From positions 2,414,501 to 2,478,500 of the forward strand of contig NZ_CP152412.1 in the NCBI RefSeq assembly GCF_038957035.1: a DNA stretch of 64,000 bases, written 5' to 3'. The notes below the pieces were generated by a model. That model was not told where the DNA came from and made no database searches. It saw only the letters and a program-made list of their open reading frames with translations. How positions within the stretch are numbered: position 1 is the first letter of the stretch; every line of letters begins with the position of its first letter. The translations under genes were made by a program, and so were the position numbers. Positions 23,781 through 31,363 of this stretch are shown here, one piece after another. This stretch comes from Bradyrhizobium sp. B097. GTDB taxonomy: Bacteria; Pseudomonadota; Alphaproteobacteria; Rhizobiales; Xanthobacteraceae.

Positions 23781-26450
23781 ATGCTTGAAAAGACCTTCGA
23801 TCCCAAGAGCGCCGAGCCCCGCCTGTACTCCAGTTGGGAAGCTTCGGGTGCCTTTGCGCCCACGGGCGATCCGGGCGCGGAACCGTTCTCTATCGTCATG
23901 CCGCCGCCGAATGTGACGGGATCGCTGCACATTGGCCATGCGCTCAACGGTACTCTGCAAGATGTGCTGATCCGCTTCGAGCGAATGCGCGGTAAGGCCG
24001 CACTCTGGTTGCCGGGCACTGATCACGCCGGTATCGCGACGCAGATGGTCGTCGAGCGCCAACTCGCGCAGGAGGGAAACATCGACCGCCGCGAGATGGG
24101 CCGAGAGGCGTTCCTCGCCAAGGTCTGGGAGTGGAAAGCCAAATCCGGCGGCAAGATTGTTCACCAGCTGCGCAAGTTGGGCGCTTCCTGCGACTGGAGC
24201 CGGGAACGGTTCACGCTCGACGAGGGCTTCTCGCACGGGGTGCGCAAGGCATTCGTCAGCCTCTACAAGGAAGGCCTGATTTACCGCGACCGGCGCTTGG
24301 TGAATTGGGATCCTCAGTTTCAGACGGCCATCTCGGACCTCGAGGTCGAGCAGCGAGAGGTTGACGGACAGCTCTGGCATTTTGCCTATCCGTTGGCAGA
24401 TGGCTCCGGCGAAATCACTGTTGCCACCACCCGTCCCGAGACCATGCTGGGTGATACTGCCGTGGCAGTGCACCCGGATGACGAGCGCTACAAACATCTC
24501 GTCGGAAAGCTGGTCATCCTGCCGATAGTCGAGCGGGTGATTCCGATCGTGGCCGACGCATATGCGGATCCGGAAAAGGGATCTGGCGCGGTCAAAATCA
24601 CGCCGGCACATGACTTCGATGACTTCGAGGTCGGCAAGCGCCATGGCCTGCCGATGATCAATATTCTCGACGCGTTTGCGCGCATTAACGAGAATGCTCC
24701 CCAGGCGTACCACGGGCTCGACCGCTTCGCTGCGCGCAAGAAGGTGATCGAGACCCTTCAAGGGCTCGGTCTGCTGCGCGGAACCGAGAAGGTTCGCCAC
24801 ATGGTGCCCCACGGCGACCGTTCAGGAGTGGTGGTTGAGCCTTTTCTGACCGACCAGTGGTTCGTGAACGCCGAAGTGCTGGCCCAGCCCGCTATCAAGG
24901 CCGTGCTCGAAGGCGATACGGTCTTCCTGCCCAAGCCGTGGGAAAAGACCTACCTCGACTGGATGCGCAACATTCAGCCCTGGACCATCTCGCGCCAGCT
25001 CTGGTGGGGCCATCGCATTCCGGCTTGGTTCGGCTCGGATGGCACCATCTTCGTCGAGGAAACGGAAGAAAAAGCCAGGGCTCAGGCCCGCGCGCACTAC
25101 GGCCGCGACGAGCCGCTCACTCAAGATGAGGACGTGCTCGATACCTGGTTCTCCTCAGCGCTATGGCCATTCTCGACCCTCGGTTGGCCCGAAAAAACAA
25201 CGGATCTAGAGCGCTTCTATCCCACGAACACTCTCATCACAGGTTTCGACATCATACCTTTCTGGGTCGCTCGGATGTTGATGCAAGGCCTGCAGCTGAC
25301 GGGCGAGGTCCCGTTCAAGCGGGTGTTCATCAACGCGCTTGTGCGCGATGCAAGTGGCGCGAAGATGTCGAAGTCCAAGGGAAACGTGTTGGACCCGCTG
25401 GAGCTCGTGGACGAGTTTGGAGCCGACGCCTTGCGCTTCACCTTGACCGCCATGTCGGGAGCTGCACGCGACATCAAGCCCTCGCGGCAGCGCGTTGAAG
25501 GCTATCGCAATCTCGGCACCAAGCTATGGAATGCCACGCGTTTCGCCCAGTTGAACGGCTGCGCGCGCGAAGCGGGATTTTCGCCGGATCGGGCGACGAT
25601 GCCGCTGAACCGCTGGATTGTTGGCGAGACGGTCCATACGGCGAAAGCCGTGACCGACGCGCTAGCGGAGTGCAGCTTCGGTGAGGCTGCGGACGTGCTC
25701 TACCGCTTCATCTGGAATGTGTTCTGCGACTGGTACATCGAGCTGATCAAGCCGACGCTGAGCGGTGCAGACATTGCAGCGCGCGACGAGACCCGCGCGG
25801 TCACCGCTTGGGTGTTGGACGTCACCTTCAAACTGTTGCATCCGGTCATGCCTTTCCTGACTGAGGAGCTTTGGGCCCAGACGAGCGATCTTGGCGCGCC
25901 GCGCGAGCACCAGGGCTTTCTCATGACCGCAGCCTGGCCCCAGCTTGCGGAGAGCCTGATCGATCGGGCTGCCGATGCCGAAATCGGGCTGATCATCGAC
26001 GCCATTTCAGAAGGCCGATCAGTGCGCCAGGAGCTGAATGTCCCTACCTCAGCGCGTCCGCCGCTTCTGGTCGTCGAGGCCTCCGAGACGCAACGCAAGG
26101 CGATGAAGGCCAGCGCGCCGCTCATCGCGCAGCTGCTCCGCGTCTCCGAAGTGCGGTTCGTCAGAGCGGTGCCCGCGGGAGCGATTTCCTATGTGATCGC
26201 CGGCGCCACGCTGGCGCTCCCGGTCGCGGAATTCATAGAGCTGACGGCAGAGCGTGAGCGCCTCGCTAAGGAGGTGGCGAGCCTGGGCGTGGAGGCCGAC
26301 AAGCTTTCCAGGAAGCTCGCCGATGTAGACTTTGTCGTTCGCGCTCCGGAACGGGTCGTTGAGGATACGCGCGAACGTCTCGCGGCGACCGAGGCCGCCA
26401 AAAGCAAGCTTGAGGCCGCGCTCGCTCGACTGTTGGACGTCCTCTCCTGA
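23781..26450 (+). CDS. valS: Valyl-tRNA synthetase, complete, in the island (889 aa)
   Basis: Class I synthetase charging tRNA-Val. ATG 23781 follows GGAGAAAACC. Visible in order: PPPNVTGSLHIGHALNG (HIGH signature), GTDHAGIATQMVVERQL, the CP1 editing domain with TTRPETMLGDTAVAVHP and ITPAHDFDDFEVGKRHGLP, DVLDTWFSSALWPFSTLGWP, DIIPFWVARM, AKMSKSKGNVLDPLELVDEF (KMSKS), the anticodon-binding helices with WNVFCDWYIELIKPTL, and the C-terminal coiled coil AERERLAKEVASLGVEADKL. All catalytic and editing motifs are present. At 889 residues it is shorter than the roughly 950-residue enzyme I would expect as the rhizobial housekeeping copy, so it is probably a second, acquired version. It is bounded by an IS remnant 14 bp downstream. 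Its placement next to an MFS exporter suggests target-duplication resistance. Confidence 0.92.
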   Translation: MLEKTFDPKSAEPRLYSSWEASGAFAPTGDPGAEPFSIVMPPPNVTGSLHIGHALNGTLQDVLIRFERMRGKAALWLPGTDHAGIATQMVVERQLAQEGNIDRREMGREAFLAKVWEWKAKSGGKIVHQLRKLGASCDWSRERFTLDEGFSHGVRKAFVSLYKEGLIYRDRRLVNWDPQFQTAISDLEVEQREVDGQLWHFAYPLADGSGEITVATTRPETMLGDTAVAVHPDDERYKHLVGKLVILPIVERVIPIVADAYADPEKGSGAVKITPAHDFDDFEVGKRHGLPMINILDAFARINENAPQAYHGLDRFAARKKVIETLQGLGLLRGTEKVRHMVPHGDRSGVVVEPFLTDQWFVNAEVLAQPAIKAVLEGDTVFLPKPWEKTYLDWMRNIQPWTISRQLWWGHRIPAWFGSDGTIFVEETEEKARAQARAHYGRDEPLTQDEDVLDTWFSSALWPFSTLGWPEKTTDLERFYPTNTLITGFDIIPFWVARMLMQGLQLTGEVPFKRVFINALVRDASGAKMSKSKGNVLDPLELVDEFGADALRFTLTAMSGAARDIKPSRQRVEGYRNLGTKLWNATRFAQLNGCAREAGFSPDRATMPLNRWIVGETVHTAKAVTDALAECSFGEAADVLYRFIWNVFCDWYIELIKPTLSGADIAARDETRAVTAWVLDVTFKLLHPVMPFLTEELWAQTSDLGAPREHQGFLMTAAWPQLAESLIDRAADAEIGLIIDAISEGRSVRQELNVPTSARPPLLVVEASETQRKAMKASAPLIAQLLRVSEVRFVRAVPAGAISYVIAGATLALPVAEFIELTAERERLAKEVASLGVEADKLSRKLADVDFVVRAPERVVEDTRERLAATEAAKSKLEAALARLLDVLS

Positions 26451-26463
26451 CTGGAGGACTCTT

Positions 26464-26577
26464 TGATCTTCCCCCGAAAAAATGGACAGGGTTAAGCTGC
26501 TTTTAGCTCCATCTCGATCGGGCTGACATGGCCGATGGCCGAGTGGCGCCGGGTTCTGTTGTAGAAGCCTTCGATGT
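26464..26577 (-). mobile_element. Remnant of the left end of the IS3-family element (114 bp)
   Basis: From TGATCTTCCCCCGAAAAAAT on, this segment matches the left end of the IS at 8200 with few differences, including the terminal repeat and the last codons of orfB (read on the minus strand: ...AIG(H)...PIEMELKA-stop). Similarity stops at about 26577 within the orfB C-terminus. It begins 14 bp after the valS stop codon. The same orientation as the intact copy suggests the 8.2-26.5 kb block could once have lain between two related elements. Confidence 0.85.
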
Positions 26578-26594
26578 ATGTCGTGCATGCCCGG

Positions 26595-26787
26595 TCATCT
26601 GGCCGTCTGCGGTGATGTCAGCCACTCGGTCATGTGAGCGGCGGCATCGTCCTGCCGCGCTTTCCTGAGCAAGGCCTCCCGCTCCCGCCATGGCGGAAAC
26701 TTGCTTCGCTCGCTGGCGTAGTTTCTTGGCTTCCTGAGCAAGGCGTTCTTCAAGGGGGAAAACTTGCCTATGCTGGCGGCGCTTCAT
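26595..26787 (-). pseudogene. Small KRRQHRQ-type protein, frameshifted
   Basis: ATG 26787 gives MKRRQHRQVFPLEERLAQEA and KKLRQRAKQ. One extra base then shifts the sensible continuation WREREALLRKARQDDAAAHM and TEWLTSPQTAR to another frame ending at TGA 26595-26597. The span is 193 nt (3n+1), consistent with a single insertion. The intact family is a roughly 65-aa basic helical peptide frequent in Bradyrhizobium. Function unknown. Confidence 0.6.
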
Positions 26788-27049
26788 GGTCGCTCCACAC
26801 ACAGCGATCCTGCAGGGTACCGAGTCGAAATCCGCGGAAAGCGAAAAAGTCCCCGATGGACGGCCAGCCAGGCACCAGGCGCCCTCAGGAGTGCTCTGCG
26901 ATGCGGCGATTACCAAGGCATGGTGCCGCTTCCACCCGGCTCCTTCGGACAAGCCTGCGACGCCTTGAGACGAAGCGGGTCGCTCTCTCGTTCAGTGGCG
27001 GACGCCATCCCAGCATATTCTGCCCAGCCACCTTCGCGACACAGATCGC

Positions 27050-27074
27050 GTCAGCTTCTCGAAAGGTAGCCCCG
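27050..27074 (+). promoter_or_regulatory. Candidate tts box (TtsI-binding, type III secretion promoter)
   Basis: GTCAGCTTCTCGAAAGGTAG at 27050-27069 follows the tts-box consensus as I recall it (GTCAGcTT-TCGaAAGCT...), bound by TtsI to activate type III secretion and effector genes in symbiotic rhizobia. It ends about 50 bp before the ATG of the repeat protein at 27126, a usual spacing. TtsI itself is not in this window. Confidence 0.7.
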
Positions 27075-27125
27075 CTATCCAAGGGTCCGAAATGGGCTGT
27101 GGGGGTTCTTAATTGGAGACCAGCT

Positions 27126-27731
27126 ATGGACCTTAACACTATCGATCGGTTGTCACCAATCCGCGAAGAGGGGACGAGCCGGCAAGACGGTTCCGGTTCT
27201 ACGGGCTTTCAGCAACAGCTGAGCGCGCTAAGGACGCCCAGCGGGGCGGGCAATTCGCAGGGCAACCCGTCGTCGGTCGGGGCGCAAAGGCCTCTGCCGC
27301 GCGCTCGCCTGAACCTTCCGTATCGTGAGTCCGCGTTGCGGGATGGTCCTGACTTTGTGCGAAGGGACGCCCCGTCGGCGGAGATCGTCGCGGCGCTGGC
27401 AGGGGCGGAGACGCGCCTCCCGCGCACTCGCCTGAACCTTCCGTATAATGAGTCCGCATTGCGCGACGGTCCTGACTTTGTGCGCGATCCGTCGCAGGAC
27501 AACCCGTCGCTGGACTTCAGCACGCCGCCCGGCGCGTTGCTGTCCGGGATAGCGACAGGTGACCTGGAGTCTCGCATGAATCGTCCCTATAACGAGTCCG
27601 CGCTCCTTGTCGATGCTCGCTTTGCGCCGCTTCATGAGACGATCAACAGAGCCGTCCAGGAGAAAGCCGAGGCATCGTCGCCGGCAACCTCATCTGAACC
27701 ATACTCAAGGCACCACTGGCGAAATATATAA
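27126..27731 (+). CDS. Candidate type III effector with three LNLPYxESAL repeats (201 aa)
   Basis: Hydrophilic protein starting MDLNTIDRLSPIREEGTSRQ, with a Ser/Gly/Gln-rich N-terminus like type III secretion signals (SGSTGFQQQLSALRTPSGAG). Three repeats follow: RARLNLPYRESALRDGPDFV, RTRLNLPYNESALRDGPDFV and a divergent ESRMNRPYNESALLVDARF. There are no membrane segments, cysteines or known catalytic motifs. The upstream tts box implies TtsI control and secretion into the host plant cell. The start ATG 27126 follows AATTGGAGACCAGCT; a longer open frame upstream to 26634 is not coding because it crosses the tts box. No known Nop family is assigned. Confidence 0.7.
   Translation: MDLNTIDRLSPIREEGTSRQDGSGSTGFQQQLSALRTPSGAGNSQGNPSSVGAQRPLPRARLNLPYRESALRDGPDFVRRDAPSAEIVAALAGAETRLPRTRLNLPYNESALRDGPDFVRDPSQDNPSLDFSTPPGALLSGIATGDLESRMNRPYNESALLVDARFAPLHETINRAVQEKAEASSPATSSEPYSRHHWRNI
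27294..27488 (+). repeat. Two near-identical 70-bp tandem units inside the effector gene
   Basis: Units of about 70 bp start near 27294 and 27417 (spacing about 123 bp) and share CGCCTGAACCTTCCGTAT and GGTCCTGACTTTGTGCG with only a few differences. A third, more diverged protein repeat lies at about 27570-27620. High DNA identity suggests a recent duplication. Confidence 0.7.
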
Positions 27732-28215
27732 TCGCCAAGCGCCGCATCTGAGGCAGCTAATCAAGCGATCTGCACAAGTCAGTTTCCCAAGGCCAGCGCT
27801 CGCCGCGGTGTCCTGCGACGGCGAATGCTCACCCTTGCGCTCGCGTGAGTAGCACATCGCCCCCGATGGGCACGCGCCACCAAACGGCCGATCGTCTCGG
27901 ACGTAGATCCAGCATCGCCTCGTGTCAGTCTTTCCCTTGGCCAGGACCGGCACCGTCATATCATCGGGATGCTCGGCCGCCACGACATGGGCTTCGATCA
28001 AGGCGAAGCAAGGGATCAAGCGCCGTGCAGACCGACCCTGCGGCATCGGCCATTGTCGATAGCGCGCCCGGCGCACCTTCGAGAGCGCAGCGCTCGGCCT
28101 GTCGGTTTAAGGGTAAGACCGTATGTCCGCCTCTGCCGATGAGGTGGCTCGCCCTACACTGCGCGTCCGAGGATTACTCGGGCGAACCGAGCCGATCCTC
28201 ATCACAGGACGAGCC
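27732..28215. other. Region between the candidate effector and the IS110 remnant
   Basis: About 480 bp without a supported gene. Minus-strand and plus-strand frames of 80-140 codons overlap with no motif. Probably island debris near an insertion sequence. Confidence 0.35.
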
Positions 28216-29103
28216 GTGGCAGATTATAGGGAAGCATTTGTCGGAATCGATGTGGCCAAGCTGAGAAATGCCGTCGCAATTGCGGATGCAGGCCGGGAGG
28301 GGGAGGTTCGGTTCTTCGGCGAGGTTGATGCTTCGGCCACCAACATGCGCCGCGTCTTAGGGCGGATCGCCAACCGGTTTGACCGCGTCCACTTCTGTTA
28401 CGAAGCCGGCCCGACTGGCTATGGTCTTTATCGCCTGATCTGGTCGCTCGGCCACCAATGCACGGTGGTGGCGCCGTCGCTGATCCCAAGGAAGCCGGGT
28501 GATCGTGAACACGAACCGCCGGGACGCCGTTTCTCTCGCGCGGCTGCTACGCGCCGGCGAGCTGACGGCTGTGTGGGTTCCCGATGAAGGTCACGAAGCG
28601 ATGCGCGACCTCGTTCGCGCTCGATCGGCAGCGGTTGAGACGCTGCGGATCCACCGGCAGCAGGTGAGCGCCTTCATGCTCAAGCATGGCCGCACCTATC
28701 CCCGCAAAAAGGGCTGGACGATGCGCTATTTTCGTTGGCTCCAGGAACAACAGTTCGACCACCCCGCACATCAGATCGCGCTACAAGAAATGGTCGAAGC
28801 AGTTCGCGTCGCCAGGGACCGGGTCGACCGGCTCGAGCGCACGATCGAAGAGTTCGTCTCGACCTGGTCTCTGGAGCCGCTCGTGCGGGCGCTTCAAACA
28901 TTGCGCGGCGTCGATCTGGTCGTCGCAGTGACATTCGCGACCGAGGTCGGTGACGTGAGCCGTTTTGAGGGCCCACGTCAACTTATGGGTTACCTCGGTC
29001 TGGTGCCAAGCGAGCGATCGACGGGAAAGGCTGTCAGGCGTGGCGGCATCACCAAGGCCGGCAACGGCCGTGTTCGCCACATGTTGGTCGAAAGCGCCTG
29101 GAC
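28216..29103 (+). pseudogene. IS110-family transposase, frameshifted and cut by an IS6-family element
   Basis: GTG 28216 starts an RNase H-like DEDD domain, YREAFVGIDVAKLRNAVAIA, then FDRVHFCYEAGPTGYGLYRL. Near 28498 the frame shifts: VNTNRRDAVSLARLLRAGEL is read in the other frame. The Transposase_20 part follows (LQTLRGVDLVVAVTFATEVG, GPRQLMGYLGLVPSERSTGK, RRGGITKAGNGRVRHMLVES). Coding stops at 29103 where the IS6-type terminal repeat begins, so the C-terminus is missing. Not functional. Confidence 0.85.
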
Positions 29104-29929
29104 GGCACCGTCAAGTTAACGAATTAGAGCGGCCGAGGGGGTAGACGACGGGCATGCCGACCACCCGGGACCCTCTTTATCGGCGCCATCGCTTCCCACC
29201 GGAAGTGATCAGCTATGCCGTTTGGTTGTATTGCCGGTTTCTCTTGAGCTTGCGCATGGTCGAGGAAATGCTGGCGGCGCGTGGCATTGGCCTGACCTAT
29301 GAAACCGTGCGCCAGTTGGGACGGAAATTCGGCAAGGCGTTCTCCGATCGGATCCGCCAGCGCGCTCCCGCCCGCGGTGACAAATGGCATCTGGACGAAG
29401 TCGTTATCTCGATCGCGGGCGAACAACATTGGCTCTGGCGCGCTGTCGACCAGAATGGCTTCGTTCTCGACGTCTTGATCCAGCGCCGAAGAGACTCGCG
29501 CGCTGCGCAGCGGCTCATGAAGAAGCTCTTGAAATCCGCCGGCACGCCGCCGCGCGTGATGATCACGGACAAGCTCCGTTCGTACGGCGCTGCGAGGGCG
29601 AAGATGGGCTTTCACGTCGAACATCGGCAGCACAAAACTCTTAACAATCGGGCCGAGAATTCTCATCAGCCGACGCGGCGACGCGAGCGGATCATGAAGC
29701 GTTTTCAAATCGTCCCGTCAGGCTCAACGGTTTCTGTCAGTTCACGATCAGGTCGCGAACCTTTTCCACATCCCCTATCCCGGAGCCGTCACTGCCGACT
29801 TCCGTCGCGCTTCGCGCGAGCGAGCCTTTGCGACTTGGCGCGAGATCTCAACGACAAGCGCTATCGCCTAATCTCGAACCTTTGAGAAGCGCCTCCTTCA
29901 GCTCGGCGGTCGATTAAGTTGACGATGCC
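29104..29929 (+). mobile_element. IS6-family insertion sequence (826 bp)
   Basis: Ends are GGCACCGTCAAGTTAA at 29104-29119 and, inverted, GGCATCGTCAACTTAA at 29914-29929, differing at two positions. Between them lies one transposase frame. No 8-bp target duplication is seen (GCCTGGAC on the left, CTAGGCAC on the right), so the flanks were rearranged after insertion, consistent with adjacent deletions typical of this family. It cuts an IS110 transposase on the left and an ATPase gene on the right. Confidence 0.85.
29154..29871 (+). pseudogene. IS6-family transposase with a 3' frameshift
   Basis: The catalytic core is intact: KWHLDEVVISIAGEQHWLWR (first Asp), RVMITDKLRSYGAARAKMGF (second Asp) and NRAENSHQPTRRRERIMKRF (Glu). 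Around 29700 an extra T changes the phase. The proper C-terminus, QAQRFLSVHDQVANLFHIPY and FRRASRERAFATWREISTTS, is in the next frame and ends at TAA 29869-29871. As written the frame runs to 29885 with an unrelated tail. All three catalytic acids precede the shift. Confidence 0.75.
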
Positions 29930-29937
29930 CTAGGCAC

Positions 29938-30921
29938 ATGCCGGCCGTGAAGCTGCTCTGCGACGCCCATACAGCCCTTGTGGCTGCCAAGGAGGCCGTG
30001 GATACGCAGAAGGACACAGCACGCGCGGCGCTGGACGCACACACCAACGGCGTCGTCAAACCGTACGAAAACCGCATCAATGCGTTTCTTGACGCCTTCA
30101 ACGCAGGCTTCACGATCACGGAGACCAAGCACGGATATCCAGGCGGTATCGCGACCTCGAGCTATCAGCTCGTGATCAATAACGTCCCGATCGATATCGG
30201 CGACGGGAAGACCTCTGCCGGCGAACCGAGTTTCAAGAATACGCTCAGCGCCGGTGACCGGACCACGTTGGCGCTGGCGTTCTTTCTGGCCCATCTGGAA
30301 CGCGACCCCGAGGCTGCCAATACAATCGTGATGTTCGATGATCCGTTCAACAGCCAGGATGCTTTCCGCCGCCGCCAGACCGTGCACGAGATCATGAAGA
30401 TGGCCGCCAGTTGTCGCCAGCTCGTCGTTCTGTCGCACGATGCAACGTTTTTGAAGGAGTTGTGGGATAAGGCGCCGCACTCCGAACGCGCCTGCCTTGG
30501 CATATCGGACCAGCGGTCCTTGGGCTCGAAGCTTTCGGAGATCGATCTTGAAAGGGCCACTCAGGGCAGAACTGCAACCGATATTGATGACCTGCAAACC
30601 TATCTGATGAACGGCGCCGGCACGTTGATTGATGTGATCAGAAAGATGCGCGGCGTGCTTGAGACCTATTGCCGAACGACCTACCCATCGAGCTTCCTTG
30701 CCACTGACTGGCTAGGCGACATGGTCGGCAAGATTCGGACAGGCGGAGCCTCGCATCCGGCCCAAGCGCTTTATGATGAACTTGACCAGATCAATGGCTA
30801 CACGAGTCAGTATCATCACGGGGAAAATATGGGTGATATCACGCCGGATCAGATCGACCCGGTAGAACTGACAGGGTATGTGCGGCGAACCCTCCGCATC
30901 GTAAATGCTCTGCAGGCGTGA
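29938..30921 (+). pseudogene. C-terminal half of an AAA_13-type ATPase (PrrC/RloC-like), truncated by IS6
   Basis: The 327 remaining codons hold the distal part of a split ABC-type ATPase: NTLSAGDRTTLALAFFLAHL (signature-like), NTIVMFDDPFNSQDAFRRRQ (Walker B/D-loop) and RQLVVLSHDATFLKELW (His switch). This is the pattern of the AAA_13 family that includes the anticodon-nuclease proteins PrrC and RloC. The Walker A half and the long coiled coil are missing: the frame enters directly from the IS end at 29929. The C-terminal domain ends with SQYHHGENMGDITPDQIDPV and a helical tail. A defence function of the original gene is inference. Confidence 0.75.
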
Positions 30922-31098
30922 CTGGCTACCGACACCTGGATCGCGTTAAAGCCCTGCCTGCGGCTCGACGTATTCGCCTCGGCGCCCGTCGGGCAGCGGG
31001 ATTGAGCGCCCGCCATGCGCCGGCAATTGGCTTGGCATACCCTAAGCCGGATGTCCGGCTTAGGGAGCCGAAGGACTAACAAGCAAGGCGAGGATACG

Positions 31099-31215
31099 AT
31101 GCGGTTCACGAAGTCGGAGGGACTGACTGCGTCTGAGAAGATGCTCGCACAGTTGTGCGACAAATCCTTCCTTTTCTGGGCACGCTCGAGGGCGGCGCAT
31201 TCTGTAACTATTTGA
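31099..31215 (+). pseudogene. N-terminal stub of a conserved island protein, truncated at the att site
   Basis: GCGAGGATACG precedes ATG 31099; the peptide is MRFTKSEGLTASEKMLAQLC, DKSFLFW, and then unrelated residues to the stop. The start T-x-S-E-x-x-L-x-x-L-C-D-x-S-F-L-x-L-W is one I associate with a larger accessory-island protein. Homology ends about 40 bp before the tRNA-Val fragment, suggesting the integration event or a deletion removed the rest. Confidence 0.4.
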
Positions 31216-31227
31216 TTTTTCGAAGCT

Positions 31228-31275
31228 AATGGTGGACGCGCAAGGGATCGAACCTTGGACCTCTCCCGTGTGAAG
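31228..31275 (-). repeat. tRNA-Val 3'-half duplicate (att site)
   Basis: Forty-eight bases here match 35625-35672 with one difference (GACGCGCAAG versus GACGCACAAG). They include the T arm and 3' acceptor strand of tRNA-Val(CAC) and stop at the anticodon-stem side (GTGTGAAG). Such partial tRNA copies mark the far end of an element integrated in the tRNA 3' end. An integrase gene begins 89 bp to the right. Confidence 0.9.
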
Positions 31276-31363
31276 ATCAGGCGGCAAGTAGGTGCGGATC
31301 TCGTCAGCGTGATTACGGGCGCCATCAGGCGAATGCATTCGATCAAGACCGCAGGATGATCCT

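Noticed and set aside
27845..28264. 139-codon plus-strand frame upstream of the IS110 transposase
   Set aside because: Low-information Pro/Ser/Arg composition; overlaps the IS110 start in a different phase.
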